Below are positions 47,879-61,776 of a stretch of 64,000 nt of DNA, one piece after another. Both the position numbers and the translations under genes were made by a program. The notes under the pieces are model-generated. The model did no database searches. It had not been told where the DNA came from and saw only the letters and a program-made list of their open reading frames with translations. The first letter of the stretch is position 1, and each line of letters begins with the position of its first letter. The stretch covers positions 2,294,001 through 2,358,000 of the forward strand of contig NC_135780.1 of NCBI RefSeq assembly GCF_028453695.1. Reading direction: 5' to 3'. This DNA is from Augochlora pura (Eukaryota > Arthropoda > Insecta > Hymenoptera > Halictidae).

Positions 47879-48446
47879 TTAACACTAGGTTTACGGATGA
47901 CGATTGTGTATCTATTTTTACTGAAGCGAGCCAATTAGACATGTGCAATGAAATTTAAGTCTTGTAATTATAAAAAGACTCCATTGGAAACATTTTTTAC
48001 ATGTAAACTCTTTTTTTGTAATATGTCTACTTGCATCTGTTTCTATTATATAACAATTGGACTTAATAATTATTAAGTATGTCGACGATATGAATAAATT
48101 GACATCAAGTGTTTTTAGAATTCTGATAAGGATTCAAGAAGCCATAAATTCCAGGTGTCTAAAACTATTATCTGTTAAATCATTATACGAGTTAAATTGT
48201 CTCACAATGGTAAAAATAGGTATAGCACATTCAATACTGCGAAATAGAGGGGTCCGCGTAGGGGATGAATTAATATTCACGTATATTCCATTACGTAACT
48301 AAAAAATCAACGTATGTATTTAAAAAATAATATTTAAGTTACATACTTGAGCTGATTTGACCGCTTAAAATCGTATTGCCGTGTACATATATTGCAACGC
48401 AGTTTTAAATAAGTCAAATTGCCTCGGTCCGTAAATCTAGTGTTGA
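47879..48446. mobile_element. TTAA element (CACTAGGTTTACGGA ends)
   Basis: 568 bp from TTAA 47879-47882 to TTGA 48443-48446. Termini CACTAGGTTTACGGA and TCCGTAAATCTAGTG are inverse with one change. An 81-codon internal frame is unrecognised. No subterminal palindrome was noticed, unlike the other TTAA elements. Confidence 0.75.
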
Positions 48447-51400
48447 AAGGTACCCAGACTCGATCGTGCGAATTCTAGGAGGCAGAAAACATAAGAAAGT
48501 CGGCATCCCCTTCATCGATCCTACTGGATATTTATTCTTACTACCCCCACCCACCGAAGCGTTCGCGATCACGATCGACAAAGTCTCCATCGATTCAGCT
48601 GAATTTTTGCGGTATCGTCGCGACCTCCGTTTGTTGGCGCTCCTATATCCTATCGATGCATCACGTAATTAAAATTGTAAGCTAATAGATATAAGCCTGC
48701 TATCTCGAGACGCTGTAACGATTAATTGTAAAAGGAACAAAAAACCACGTAGTGTCGTTGTTGTATCATTAACGTTAAACCAAAAACAAAAAAAATAATT
48801 AAATTAAGGGTGCGTGCGTATGTGTGAGAGAGAGAGAGAAAGGTATCGAGAAAAAGAGGGATAGATTAGCGTTCTGTACAGGTGAAATTAAGCAGAGTAG
48901 ATTGAGCGTGTCCACGCGAATCAAGCAATGAAAGATAGAGAACCCCTTCGAACGCGCATCATTGTCTTTCCCGTGCGAATTCTACGCGAATTCACAGCGT
49001 TTGTCGCAGACTCGGCCGAACGATCTCGTCCGGCATGCTTTTTAACGAGCGTCGCGAGAACGCATTTTCTACAGGTTAGCCAGCGCCTCGAGCTGATCAA
49101 ACGGATATGGCTGAAACGTTCCTTTAACAATGACCTGTCACAATAGCTGTAGTCGACCAATCCGTGGAGAAATCGGGTATACCGCCTCACCCGCGGACGA
49201 AAACAGATTGCCTGACTTGTATCAACGAACTTAATTAGGTGGTTCGAGGAACACCGTTTTAGGGGCTAGCAACAAGTTTAGGCTTCGGTTGTATCTGTCA
49301 CTTGGAGATTCTAGTATCGTTTCTTTTTTCCAGACGGCGTCGAGCCTCGAAAATTTAAAGGGTGACGCGACGCGTCGGATACATTCCCACCCCGGCGAAT
49401 CGGATCTGTAATTTATAAATATATAAATATATAAATACAAAAGTATATATATATAAATATATATTATATATATGTAAGGCAACACGTGTATGTAACGTCA
49501 TAATGTGTAATTATACGTGTATGTATGATCTGTAATTGTGATCTAATATAGTAATCCGCGCGATGTATACAAAGAATGACGAGACAGAGAGAGATAGAGA
49601 GAGAACGAGCGAGAAAAAGAGAGAGAAAGAAAGAGAGAGAGAGAGGGAGAAGCGTCGATCGAGGGGGCGTGCCCCTCGACAACATGTATGTATTATAATT
49701 TCGCAAACGAGAACAAAAGAAAAAACGAGAACCTTCGGGGAACTAGACAGGAACAAGTGTAATACTGTTAGCTGATGGTATTATTGATAAATTCTATGTA
49801 TCAATAAATAATATAACATTGTTTAAGGGACGAAATCGGGTTCACGACGCACGATCTTATCGATCCCGAACACCTCCGCGCGCGCGCGCGCAAGCGGTCT
49901 TTCGTAATCGATTGCAGAATCGCTGGACGTCGATCGTAGCGGATGTCCCATCCGCTAGAAATCATTCGGAATTCCTGCGAAAATGAAAATAAGCTAGCAG
50001 AGCGTGGCGGCGGCGCGATCGATGATTCGGGGTAAGTTTCGTAACGGTAAAACAGGTTGCACGGCTGCGCAGTCGTCGTGCGTTTTCGCGCCTAACACCG
50101 TGTCTAACTGCATTCCTTGGCCACGTACATATTACGTAACGTTTGTTACGCGCCATCGATGAATTACAGATTCGCGTTTCGCAACCGTCGCATTCATGAA
50201 AACTGCGACTTCTTTCCCCGTGACACTGAAATTCCTGCCGCGTTCCAATTTCATCGCTCTGTTCGTGGATGGAGAACCGCTGGCCGATGGATCGCTGGAA
50301 GAAGAATTCGATTTCCAGGTGGCTGTAAACGTCTCGGTGTTAAAGTTCGCATCGATACGATCGTGCTACATTTTTGTTTACTGTTCTAGAATTAATAATG
50401 TTCTACAATTTTTGAGGAGCATGTTTTCAGAAATCTTTATGGTTGTTCACAGTCTGGAAGACAATGCGAGCGACGCGGTTGCACAGGTAGCGAGTGTTCA
50501 ATTTAGTCACTGGTTTGCTGATCTTTATGCATTCGTGTCGAAGACAAGTTGTATTAAGGAATGTAATAAATGTTTGTCCATTATAGACTCGATGGAATGA
50601 AGGAAAAAATAAATAAATGTCTATCGATGATAAACACGAATAAAATCAAGAAATGAAAGTTTGTGCATGATAAATACGAATGAAATCAAGAAAATAAATG
50701 AATGTCTATCCACGATAAACGCGGAGTAAATCGAGTAAAGAAATAAATGTCTATCCACTGTAAACACGGAGTAAATCGAGTAAAGAAATAAATTTCTATA
50801 TCCACTATAAGCAAGGATGAAATTAAGCAAAGAAAGAAATATCCACGCATTTACGAGTCAGATTCAGAAAATAATCAGATGTTAAGATGGCTTTTATGCT
50901 TCGCTAATAACGCAACAATTTTTATCTCGCATAAAGTCCACAGTTTACCTATTACCTCGAAAGAACATGATAAACATCAGCGGATCGTTAGTCAACTCAA
51001 TAAATTCCACGAACAAGAACTACAAAAAGTGTATAAAGAGTTTTGAACACAGAACGAAAAAGCGGAGACAATAAATTCGAGCGAATAGCACCAACGTAAC
51101 GCAGCGAATGATAGCAAAATTGGCGATACGTAATCAGGTAAATAACAAATTGAAACAAATACAAATTAATGTAAACGATAGTACAACTAATTAGTTCAAA
51201 TAAAAACAATGAACTGCAACATATGACGAATTGCAGCAGATGATACTAGAATTGAGTGATAATTAAATAACCACTAGGCAGAAACAGTTCCTCGTTCTAA
51301 ACTGGACTAAAAATCTTGTAAAAGTTAACCACCATTTTCCACGTTGCATCGTTCTCAAGAAAAAGGGACCACAAAGAATTTTCGATACAGAGAAATGTAT

Positions 51401-54400
51401 ACTGGGTCCAGGAAACTGCGAGGATACCGCGACAGGGCGAAACTGTCGATTGCAGCCAGCAAATTTGACATTTTCCTCCGGATGTAGCAACGGTGCTCTA
51501 AAGGTCAAACCACTGCGGAGCCACAAACGCTACGGCCCTGAATCGAGTCGTCCGGCGATTGGCCGCGCGGCCGAGGCCACGTGACCTGTCAAGCAGCGTG
51601 CTTGCGCGGTGCAGTGGTCGCGCGTCGTAGAGAGGAGACCTGTCTCCCGCCACCTCCACCAGCGTAACCAGTAGCGCGGCTCAGCTGTTTCTGTTTACTA
51701 AACAAAGGAGCCAGAAATCAGTTCAACGGTGGACGGCGAGCGGCACGTTCGTGTGTCGGTGCTCTCGGCACACAGCACTGGTTCCCTTTTTTTTTTTATA
51801 CACTCTAACCTCTGCTCGGGTGTCGCGAAGGGTCCATCTGGCTTGATGATCGCGGCGATATAAGATCGCGAGTGAGCGCCAAGAGAGACAGACGGAGAGA
51901 CGAGAGTCTGCGAGAGAGAGCGAGCCCGTGGTCGCCAGGTCGATCGTCCAGGGATATAATATCCGGTGACATCTAGGAGGTCGGGTGCATACAACGAGGC
52001 AACAGTGAGTAGACCTGATCTGATCTATCATTGCCGAGATATTACGGGCGTCTCGTAGCCTCTTCGAGATCCAACGCGAATCCTTGACCCGATTCCCTAG
52101 CGATATTCTTGTACCGTCTTAAAGTCATCTCGCTCTGTTCCCCGTTCAATCTTTTCCGTCGGCTTTCCGACCGCTCGATCGATCCATACCGCAACGTAGA
52201 ACGCTCCTCCGGTCCCTTCTATTCGCCGCGATGCGAAACGCTCTGGCATGCCTACCTGTGTGCAACGGACAGAGTTCCCCGATGCAGTTAGCCTGCGCGG
52301 ATTGCGGCCACGTCGCCGCCGTCTGTTTGTTTCCGGAACCTAGACGTGGGATATGCCAAGCTCGGCATCCTCGTCGATTTCTCTTCAACATCTTTTATTA
52401 TCATCATCCTTTCCGATCCTTGTTGATGCTCTATTAGGAAACAGGAGTATGGTTTATGTATTTTCGACGGATGGGTGTTGTTTTGGAGATGGAGGACAGC
52501 GACACCCTCTGTGGGTGGATGAGCCTAGCTTAGAGAGGGATGCAGATGTGTGGGGTTCTGTCGGAATTCACATTTTCTAAATTGTACACATTCTTTTTGC
52601 AAAATAGGTTTAATTCAAATGAAATATGTTTATAAAAAGTGTACAAATGTGTATCTGTTGATTTTATAAATTGTTTGAATTCTTTTTAGCACGGTGGATG
52701 TTCTAGCTAGGTGGTGGTGGGTGCATGAAGAATTCACTGATTAATGGTTTTGTCGATTTCATTAATTTTTTTTGCAAATTGAAATCTTAGATTTAAGATT
52801 CAAAAGAAATGTAAATTTTATAATTCACGGTAATTGTTTTACTGTGTTGGAGTTGTGGGTAGACGTTTACAGAAATCTATTACTCGGAAATAAAACATTT
52901 TACTGTGTAAACATAGCATACTAATTTCGCGGCATGTTCAATTTAATTTGGTTAACCCACATAGAGCTATCGCTGGTAATTGCGGATCATTAGAATTTAT
53001 AATGCCAGCTCAGTTTCCTTTAGCTGATTTATCTAACTGTTTCATTAAACTGCAGCGATTGACACAGTAATTGCACACAGTAATTGCAGCAGGAACACCA
53101 TCGTAGTAACCTATGAAAAACATTTAAAAGAACAAATTTGTATAAATTCATAATTTGCGCGAAGATGAAATTGAAGCGCAGATCATCCAATAAATCCTTC
53201 ACACATTTTCCTCGTGTTGAGACAGACGCAATTGGTCCTCAAGTGTCTCGCTGCACGAATTAGGGTTATTAGTGGTATTGGCGTGCTAATGAGTACTCGA
53301 AGAGTACTATGAATACATACAATATTGTGTACATAGTACTGTGAATGTTATATCGTACGAAGTTTAAATAACAGTGTACGTATAGAGTTTCATATTATTT
53401 TATCGAGCTCAAAAATGGTCAGCTGACTTCCGACAGATAAATTGTTAATCTCGAGCGGTGTCGCGACTTATCTGTTCAGTTAGCACAGGTTCCGAGATTA
53501 CATCTTCGAAACTTTAGATCGAAAGCATGTCGCCAGAAGCGAACTGGCTACAGACGCGGTTCGAAGACTCGTTCGCGGACGACGAATTGGTGTTTTAAAG
53601 TGAAACGACAGCGTGTTTTCGACTTCCCGACGAACGGACATCGTGTCCTAGGCGTCCGCTGGCGTATAATCGACGCTTTACGACGCAATGCGTTCAGCTA
53701 CGCGTTCGAGGGCTTACATAATAGCAATCAGCTGTGCGGCAGCGCACGCTTTGACAGCTGCTCTACGTCGTATTTTCATCGCGACGTCGCCGTTTCCTCG
53801 AACCAGTATCCTCTGTCGCAACCGCTCCTCTTATCTCGATCGTGAATTTCATTGAGAAATCTCGTTTTAACCGGATTGGCTAGAGACTCGCCGACTTGGG
53901 TCGCGTAAAAAGTCGGATTTATTAGCCAGCAATTAGGACGGGGATCGATCCTCGGCCGCGCAGTTGAGCTGAAACGATAAGACGAGTTCGATGATACGAA
54001 ATCGGTGATCGATTGTCGAATGTCATCCGGTCGTTTTGTAAATGCCGCGTGTCGAAATAGCTTTGATACATCGATCTTACGATTACGCGGTCATTAGCGG
54101 ACGCGCCGCGACAAGAAGATTGCATATTCATCCGTGGCTCGAGCTGGTTTATTAGCCGGACGAATCCGAACTTATTTTAAAGACCGAGCAATCACTGTAC
54201 ACATTATCACTATCGAACGCGGTTCACCTTTTCCTCGTTTAGTTTATTTTATGAGTTTGATTGATTGCGATAGAATAAAATATGTGTAATAAAAAAAAAA
54301 AGAACAAGAAAATAATGTGAAACGAAGTAAGATAAAATGGAATAGAATTAAGTAGGATTAAATAAAATACGACAAATGAAATGCAATAATTTGTGCAACG

Positions 54401-55299
54401 AATTTTAAACGATACTATCATCAAACCATTAAACTATTATTAACTGTACGTTTAGTTTATTGAACGAGTCTACTTCATCAGGAATGCAACAGGCTGCAAT
54501 TAGATGTACCCTGCAGTAATCACCATAATTAAGTCTTGTCGCGCGACGAACGTAATTGCAGTTCATCAAGATACATTTTGAAATGAGAATCCCCGAGTAC
54601 AGGGGTCATAAAATCGAAGGGAATGACCACCGTGCACACTGAAAACCGCCGAAATTGTGAACGCTCGTGTTTAAAAATAAAGTCTCGCTCGTCGGAGACG
54701 GAAAACTCGGCTGTCCCGATAAAACGTCAATTGTTCTCCGAAGGCTTACATAAATATGCTTCGTTCATCGTGCGACGAACGATAAGAGGCAGCGTTACGC
54801 GTCGAGACCCGCGTAGCAGCCGTACAGCGAGTGAGCCTAATCGGAGTCGCTGTTGCGTTCCGTGCAACGAATGGCCGGCGTCGACTTCGTTCTACGAGTT
54901 TCGACGGCAATAGCGGCCGACGAAGGAGGCTCCGAACAAAGAGCCTCGCGGATTCGTGTGAACTGCGTCGTTCCCTCGCCACCTCAAGGCCGATGCAATT
55001 CAGGAGAGAAACTGTGCTCCGACACGTTCGCTCGGACATAAGGAAGCGCGAAATTTATGCGGAATCGGACGGCGCCTCGAATCACAATCGCGCGAGTCCG
55101 AGCACCTTGCTCGAATCCCATCCGTCAGTCCGTGCAATGTCTTTTTCCGACGTGTCTCGATAGCTCGTTAAACATTTCTTTTTTTATGCAGATTCCGATT
55201 TTCTGGCTCGTTCAACACGCGACGTCCGCGCGAGTCTCGAAATCAACCTTCCGCGTATCTTCGAGTCTCCTTGATAGAGCTCGTTCGGAGTGTCGGCAC
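48447..55299. other. Long gene-poor stretch
   Basis: No domain-bearing exon recognised. Contents: GA repeats (49576-49655), TA-rich run (about 49415-49475), minisatellite (50605-50845), a CpG-rich promoter-like segment at about 51530-52010 and a short free-standing 23-codon frame at 53527-53598. Noncoding 5' exons of a gene lying outside the window are possible. Confidence 0.35.
50605..50845. repeat. Minisatellite, about 45-bp units
   Basis: About five imperfect units, each with ATAAATGTCTATCCAC-like and AAATC(G/A)AG(T)AAAG-like words. Unit length drifts between about 42 and 50 bp. Confidence 0.75.
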
Positions 55300-56007
55300 T
55301 TAACACTTAACCAACCGTACGGGGAGATCTCCCCCGTTTTAAACGAAGTCGCTTAATGGAATGAGAAAATCTGCCGCTCTTACCTTTAGCAACACGTGGC
55401 CCTCATTTTGCTTACTTATTTTTTCTTCTTGATTGACTGCCGATTCAACCATACGCGGACAACAATTGTTTCAAATTTAATTTTTCGAAATTAATTTTTA
55501 CGCTAATCAACGCTTAGATTTATTAATTAATCATGATTAATTTATTATTATATATTAGTTATTAATTTATTATCGAGATTCGCAAGAGATGCATGTTGGA
55601 GGTATATTTATTACGGAGGTTATGGTTTATTCATTTTATTGAGATTCACGAGAGATACATGTTGGAGGTATAATCATATATGTTTGAATCGAATAAAATA
55701 CTTATTAATTAACCCTTTGCACTCGGAGCCATTTTAACTGTGAATTCGAAATAATTTTTCTGGTTCCTGGCATTACCATTCTATTTAACAAAATCAATTT
55801 TTATGCATACAAAATTTATTCTCGTGACTCCTGCCAACAGTTTTGTTCCTCGACAATTTTTCAAATCCTAAACCGTATTGCTGCAAAAATTATTTGGGAA
55901 TGAATTGGAATAATTTCAGTGGTGCCTCAGAGTCATCACTCGAGTGCAAAGGGTTAATATACTTAATTCGATGAATTTTGCGAGGCTTTTGGCCGTGAAA
56001 GTGTTAA
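55300..56007. mobile_element. Possible TTAA element with nested family A copy
   Basis: Left: TTAACACTTAACC, then the palindrome GGGGAGATCTCCCC at 55321, 17 bp from the TTAA. Right: AAGTGTTAA at about 55999-56007, inverse of the left TTAACACTT. The outer element would be about 460 bp without the 249-bp family A copy nested at 55709-55957. The right boundary rests on a short match. Confidence 0.45.
55709..55957. mobile_element. TTAA element, family A
   Basis: TTAA 55709-55712 and 55954-55957; termini CCCTTTGCACTCG and CGAGTGCAAAGGG. The right subterminal inverted motif AGTGGTGCCTCAGAG..CACT is the mirror of the left motif in the 40660 copy, so this copy is in the opposite orientation. Confidence 0.92.
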
Positions 56008-57357
56008 GTGAACCGCCGTCCATTGTTCCGTTCATTATTCCGCTCGGTCGAAATGGAATCGCTCGTGTACACTCGATCGGGGCCGAGTGTCGTCGAACGG
56101 CTTACCGAGGCTCGCGAAATTGCAAAATTCCAGCCTTCGTCGATAGTTGCATGCTATCGAACAGATTAGATAAGTTCCGCTGATAATGTGATCAGGAAAC
56201 ACGTAGACCCCTGTCCCGACCCGTTACAGCGAACGTGAAACGGAACAGACTCGATCTTCGGAAATCTCTGAAATTGTCGCGCCAGGATATAGTCGCTTTT
56301 AATTGTATTTAACTTCCGGCAGATTATGCAAACATCCCTGTTCGCGAACGCGTTAAGCGCCGAAAATCAACCACAAAATTCACACAAAACCGAAGCGATT
56401 TTAATTGTCATATTGAAATCGGAGTAATTAAATTTATCGAGGATGGTACTTCAGTTCTTTATCTTAGTAAAATTTAGTTTGCTCGAATATATTACAATAA
56501 AAATTAGTTTTTAAAACTAGCCAAAAATTAGGTTTAGTTATATGCGACAGACGTGATGCATAATGGTTACGGTGACTTGTTAAAATCTTGAAAAAGAAGC
56601 CTGGCTTATTTTGGACTACAAGCCGCATGTCATAGAATTTTTTCAGATTTTTTGTTGCATGCCAAGGACGTGGACAATTGAAAAACCAGAGAAGAAATTA
56701 AAAAATTGTAGATATCTCAAGAAATGTTCACACTACATTCCCTCTATTTTTCATCTGTCATTGCATCTTATTTCTGTCCAATGTTCATTGATTTTGGCGC
56801 AACTTTTTCATTTACCCAACTGTGCGACGTTCCAGGTATTCATTTAACGCCTACCTGCAAAAATAAAATTAAAACGAGCTACAAGTGCGCGATAAAACTA
56901 GCTCGAAGAGTTTTAATGCTATTTCGCGCGCAATTCCCGGACCCCGCGGATTGTAAACAGGGGAACGGAACAAATCCCGTGAAATAATAAAGGAATAATA
57001 CCTCGCTATCGTTCCCCATGATTCCGAGGCCCTACGCTATGCCTAAAATACTCGCGGACGTGTGATTAGAAAGCAAGCAACGGGTTCGGCGACCATTGTC
57101 CCGAGGCGGTCCGGAAAGGCCGGCCGCTGCCAGCTGTTTATTTTTAAATATTAGAAACGGACCGGCGGCGTTTTCGACTGCACACACGGGATCACGAAGT
57201 TCCTAATTTCGGATGACGGGTACACCGACAACGGCAGGAAGCAATTAACCGTGCTGATCCCCCGTTAACGTAAACGTTACGAACCGTTTGATCGTCACTT
57301 CTTATCGACGGATCTTCTGAACCGGCTGACAACTTCCTGTAATCATCTCTCTGTCTC

Positions 57358-57395
<38 letters not shown>

Positions 57396-57691
57396 CTGTT
57401 TCTTCTTCTTCTCTTCCCCGTATCACAAGGAAAGTAATTTCTTGGAACGAGATTCTCCTCTCGCGTGATCTACGAAGTTCGTCCCGGTAATCGAGAGAAA
57501 CCGTTCGCCACGCGGAGATCCATGAATCATGGATCAACGATGCGAACGATGCGTACGGGTCGTTGGATTTTCCCTTTGGTGGGACTCCGACAGAAAAAGA
57601 CAGTGAATCTTCGTGTTTCCGGATGTTCTTGGCAGGAATTGCTCCGTGGGACGCTGTGTTGATTTCGTTGAACTCGAGTATGTATGGTATT
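56008..57691. other. No gene seen
   Basis: Mixed sequence with a CT microsatellite at 57345-57395 and no recognisable exon. Confidence 0.35.
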
Positions 57692-57936
57692 TTAACCCTT
57701 TTAGTAACGGCCAAACGAGTCTGTATCCGAGCGAAATGTTTAAAACTCGTTTGACGAAGTTTGATCAAGTTTCAGAAAGAAATTGCAAGAATTTTAAAAA
57801 GCCTGACAAAATAAGAATTTCAAAAAGGGGAGGAGAAATAAGAAATGAAATTGTTGTTTAATAAAAATATTAAGAAAAATATTTTTCCAAGAATAGCCAA
57901 CAACGATATATCGTTGTTCGGTACTAAGAGGGTTAA
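57692..57936. mobile_element. TTAA element (CCCTTTTAGTAACGG ends)
   Basis: TTAA 57692-57695 and 57933-57936; termini CCCTTTTAGTAACGG and GTACTAAGAGGG. The palindrome AACAACGATATATCGTTGTT at 57899-57918 is 14 bp from the right TTAA. Confidence 0.85.
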
Positions 57937-58004
57937 ATTCTGAGGAAAGATGTACTTGCAATTATGTCAAGGGACTTGTGGATTATAGGACGATGAAAAG
58001 AATT

Positions 58005-58333
58005 TTAACCCTTTGGCTACGGCAGACTTTGGCAAGCACCGGCCTACGGTACGACACGAATTAAGTCGCGACGTCCGCTGGGTACGGTGAAGTTTTTTGT
58101 TTTTCTGAAGAAGTATATTAAAATATTCAATATACTGAATTCTATTACATTAAAACAATATTACTTGAAGTGAACATTAATTTTAAGCTTTTTCTACAAT
58201 ATTTAATCATCAAATTTAATAATAAATGGGCGAAACAGGCGGAATTTGATCTGGACGCCTATTGGCGTCTACAGTACTGGGATGACAACACGTTTCGGAC
58301 GCCAATAGGCGCCGACAGTAGTCAAAGGGTTAA
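58005..58333. mobile_element. TTAA element (CCCTTTGGCTACGGC ends) with paired palindromes
   Basis: 329 bp; TTAA 58005-58008 and 58330-58333. The palindrome GACGCCTATTGGCGTC at 58254 and its relative GACGCCAATAGGCGCC at 58298 are 44 bp apart, the second 16 bp from the right TTAA. Confidence 0.88.
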
Positions 58334-58460
58334 TAAGGAGTCTATTATCGTCAAGAATATTTTGCATCCATGAAATTGCCCTTTAGTTGCCGGTGAACAG
58401 TAAGCAATTCGATAATGACACATTCATTGGCTCATTGTAGAGACTCGTATTCATAAAACT

Positions 58461-58700
58461 ATGCAAAATCATATTTCGTTCAATCAGATAAACGTGCACA
58501 GTCGTATTTTATTCGATTCCGCTTCAGATAAACGTAGAAAGTTGTATTTTATTCGATTCTGCTTCGGGCAAATGTAGGAAGTCATATTTTACTCGATTCT
58601 GCTTCAGATAAACGTGCGAACTCGTATTTTCTTCAATTCTGTTACAAATAAATGCGCAATGTCGTATTTTACACGATTCTACTTCGGATAAATGAATGGA
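58461..58700. repeat. 40-bp minisatellite
   Basis: Units begin at 58501, 58541, 58581, 58621 and 58661, strictly 40 bp apart, each with (T/C)GTATTTTA-TCGATTCTGCTTC and GATAAACGT-like words. A partial unit lies just before. Confidence 0.92.
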
Positions 58701-61700
58701 ATCATAGCTTCTGCAATTGTACTCTTTGGGAACCTATAAAATTGCATTTTACACGATCGTATAAAATTCTCGTTTCGATCACGTTTATCTTCGTGCTGAG
58801 ATCCTAGATCCTAAATCCTATTGGTTGGTCCGTGGCTCGCCGAAATCAACGGTCTGATCATGGCACCGCCGGTTCCACTGATCCACATTCCCCATCCGGC
58901 CCGCCCGTGTTTCTCACAAGAGAGCTATAAGAATGCATTTGCGCACACAGCTGTCGCACAAAGACGTTAAATATCAAAGTGGTCATCTTTCTCGCGGGAT
59001 ATCTCGGTTTCGAGCTGAAAGAAAATTTGGTCTTCGGTCGACGATGCACTGGGGAAGCCTTTGTAAAGCCAGCACAGGCTCGGTACCAAACGAGACGTGC
59101 ACAGTGAACGGTGTCCGATGTATCTCTTGTCGGCTTTCACACACACGTCGATATAATTGCCGTGCACCGATGCGAGACACGCTCTTAAAAGCCGAGAAAC
59201 GAACAAAGCGTACGCGCACACGGGCACCGCGCGAGCGCGCGCGCGCAGCGTTTCCCAATCTCGCGTCCCCCGTCCTTTACTTTCGATCTTTCGACGCGGT
59301 TTCTATTCCGCCGGGGCCCGCGAAAATCGTTCGACCGATCCGACATCGATACCGCCATGCNNNNNNNNNNNNNNNNNNNNNNNNNNNNNNNNNNNNNNNN
59401 NNNNNNNNNNNNNNNNNNNNNNNNNNNNNNNNNNNNNNNNNNNNNNNNNNNNNNNNNNNNCCAGGCATCGGTATTCTATAAACGGAAGGAAAGTGAGAAT
59501 CGGCAGAAACCGTGGAACATTTGAAAAGATTCGGAACGGGTACGCACGCGATTAACTCTCCGCGGTCACAGTCATAGACAATTTAATAAAACTTTCACCC
59601 GAACCGCAAAGTTTGTTAACAGCTGCGAGGGGAGTACGTTAAAGAGAGCGGATAGAAACGATCCGCGGCAGTCTGTATCGTGTTTCCAATGGGAAAAAAA
59701 TTGTTGCCGCTTCCCCGGCGATCTCGAGCCGCGTCGATAAATAAGGTGTGTTCGATGATCGAGGGAGAACGTTTTCGCCAGGGCGCGTTCCAAGAACTCT
59801 TCTAAAACTGCTATAAAACTGATATGGTTCAAACGTTGCATTTGCTGGCACGGAAACGTGTTTGAACAGTGATTAACGCGCTCAATGTCGCGTGTCCTTT
59901 CGTTCCCGACCGAGACCGGTGGTGTTTCAGTGATCTGCGTATTTTCTCTGTTTACAAGGGAATATATATTATTATATTACGATTATAGTGATAGTAATGT
60001 ATCGATGTGTATGGTTAGAAAAACCCTGGGCGCGTGGAGACGTGCAGGTGAAATAGAAAAGAATCGTCGTAGTTACGCGAAACTACCAGCATGGCATTTC
60101 CATCGAAATTATCGTAGGAGGAAATCAATTTTTATTTCGTTCTCGTCTCCTGCGATTTGGAGCAGAACGATTTTACTACGCCTGGAGATTTGCTTGTCAG
60201 CCGCCGAACACTGATTCTCTGCGTTTATTGCGAACACGAGCACGCGAAACGTAAAAGCGTACGACGATTGACATATTTTAAGGCTGCTCTAGCGCTGTTT
60301 CCAAAGCGAGTTTGTTTGAAGAGGAAATCGATGTTCATTCTCGTGTTTAGTAAACAAATAGATAATATTACTATTGCATAAAGCTGGACAGAAATAGATT
60401 TTCGAGCTAGTAAATAATCTATAAATAATTTTTCGAAATAGTATTTCGTATATTAACATACGAATATTATGTGTAGTTAAATATATTTGAAATACTATTG
60501 TAACTACTATGTCAGAAAATATTGATTTCCTAAATTCTGTACGACATGTGAAAAATAAAAGAATTTATGCGTATTTGTCTCGAGAGATATTTAGTCCATT
60601 TATTATATCGAGAATCGAATTATAAAATGAATACCATGATATGTTTTATCTCTCGGTACTCTCGTCGGAGAACAGAGATTTATGCGACGACTAAATGAAA
60701 GAGACACCTATAACGCGGCGATTCCCCGCGTTGTTTTAAGAGCGGCGCGTCCACGGTGGACAATACGTCGCATCGAGCCGCGGTCGAATTAGCTCGAATT
60801 AAGTTATCATGCTAGCGGAGTATGAATAGCCGTCTCTGTGGAGCGGAGAGCACGGAGAGTTGAAGGCATCCGCTTGCTCCTATTAATCGTTTCCTCGGCG
60901 TGCCGGTTTCCGCCTCGATCGCCATTCCAATTTGCTCGGTTTGATTTACGGCCGCGAGCATTGTGCGCGCGGAAAATCATTGCCCGAGGAGAAAGTAGCA
61001 ACGCGTGGTGCTCCCCGTCTGCAAACGATTGTTGTTGCCGTTGCCGGTTGCAGTTGCAGTCTGTCCAGCTCTGCCGGGACCGTGCAGCGAACGGATCGCG
61101 TGATGCAACCGAACCGCGTTGTGTAATTTCATTAGGATCGTTTTGCATGGTTATTATCAGCACACGACTCGGTCTGTGCAATTACAAAAGCCTAGTCGAG
61201 TTTTACAATGTCGGGGCTGTTGCATTGTTCAAAACGATCGCTTTTGTAGTTTTCAGCCTTCTCGAGAGTGATAGAGAAAGGGAGAGAGGCTGTTCTTTGT
61301 CCCCGGAATACCCTTCCCATCCTCGTCCTCGACCGGAAAGGAACCAAGGCGAAGGACCTTCCGTGATTCCATGCCACCCGGTATATAGTGACCGACACCC
61401 GGCGACCTGTTGTCGAGAATCCCGCCGTTTGCGATGGCCGCGCATCCGATAGCCGAGCTTCTCCTGACCTGATGCACGATCGAGGGACACCCAACCAACT
61501 TTCGACACCTGTGGAAACAGTTAGGCCACTTCAACGTTCCTAATCCGCGTCGCGAACTTAACGCGCCGCTCCGCGAACTTACGAAGACGATAAATTATCA
61601 TCGACTAGTTAACGAACTCTCAACTCTTTATCTATGCAGAAACATCTTACGGGGCTCTCTTGCTAGGCTTATTTTAAAGGCCGAAGTCTCTGCTTTCGCG

Positions 61701-61776
61701 GTCCTGATCCTGGTTTAGCCGAAAAAATATCTCGTTGCTGAGCAGAGCGGAAGACTGTGGTTAAAAAGGTACGCAT
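58701..61776. other. No gene seen; includes assembly gap
   Basis: No recognisable exon on either strand. GC-rich at 59150-59360 and 60780-61130. The N gap at 59361 prevents any call across it. Confidence 0.35.
59361..59460. other. Assembly gap (100 N)
   Basis: A run of exactly 100 N. The true missing length is unknown because no repeat brackets it. Confidence 0.98.
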
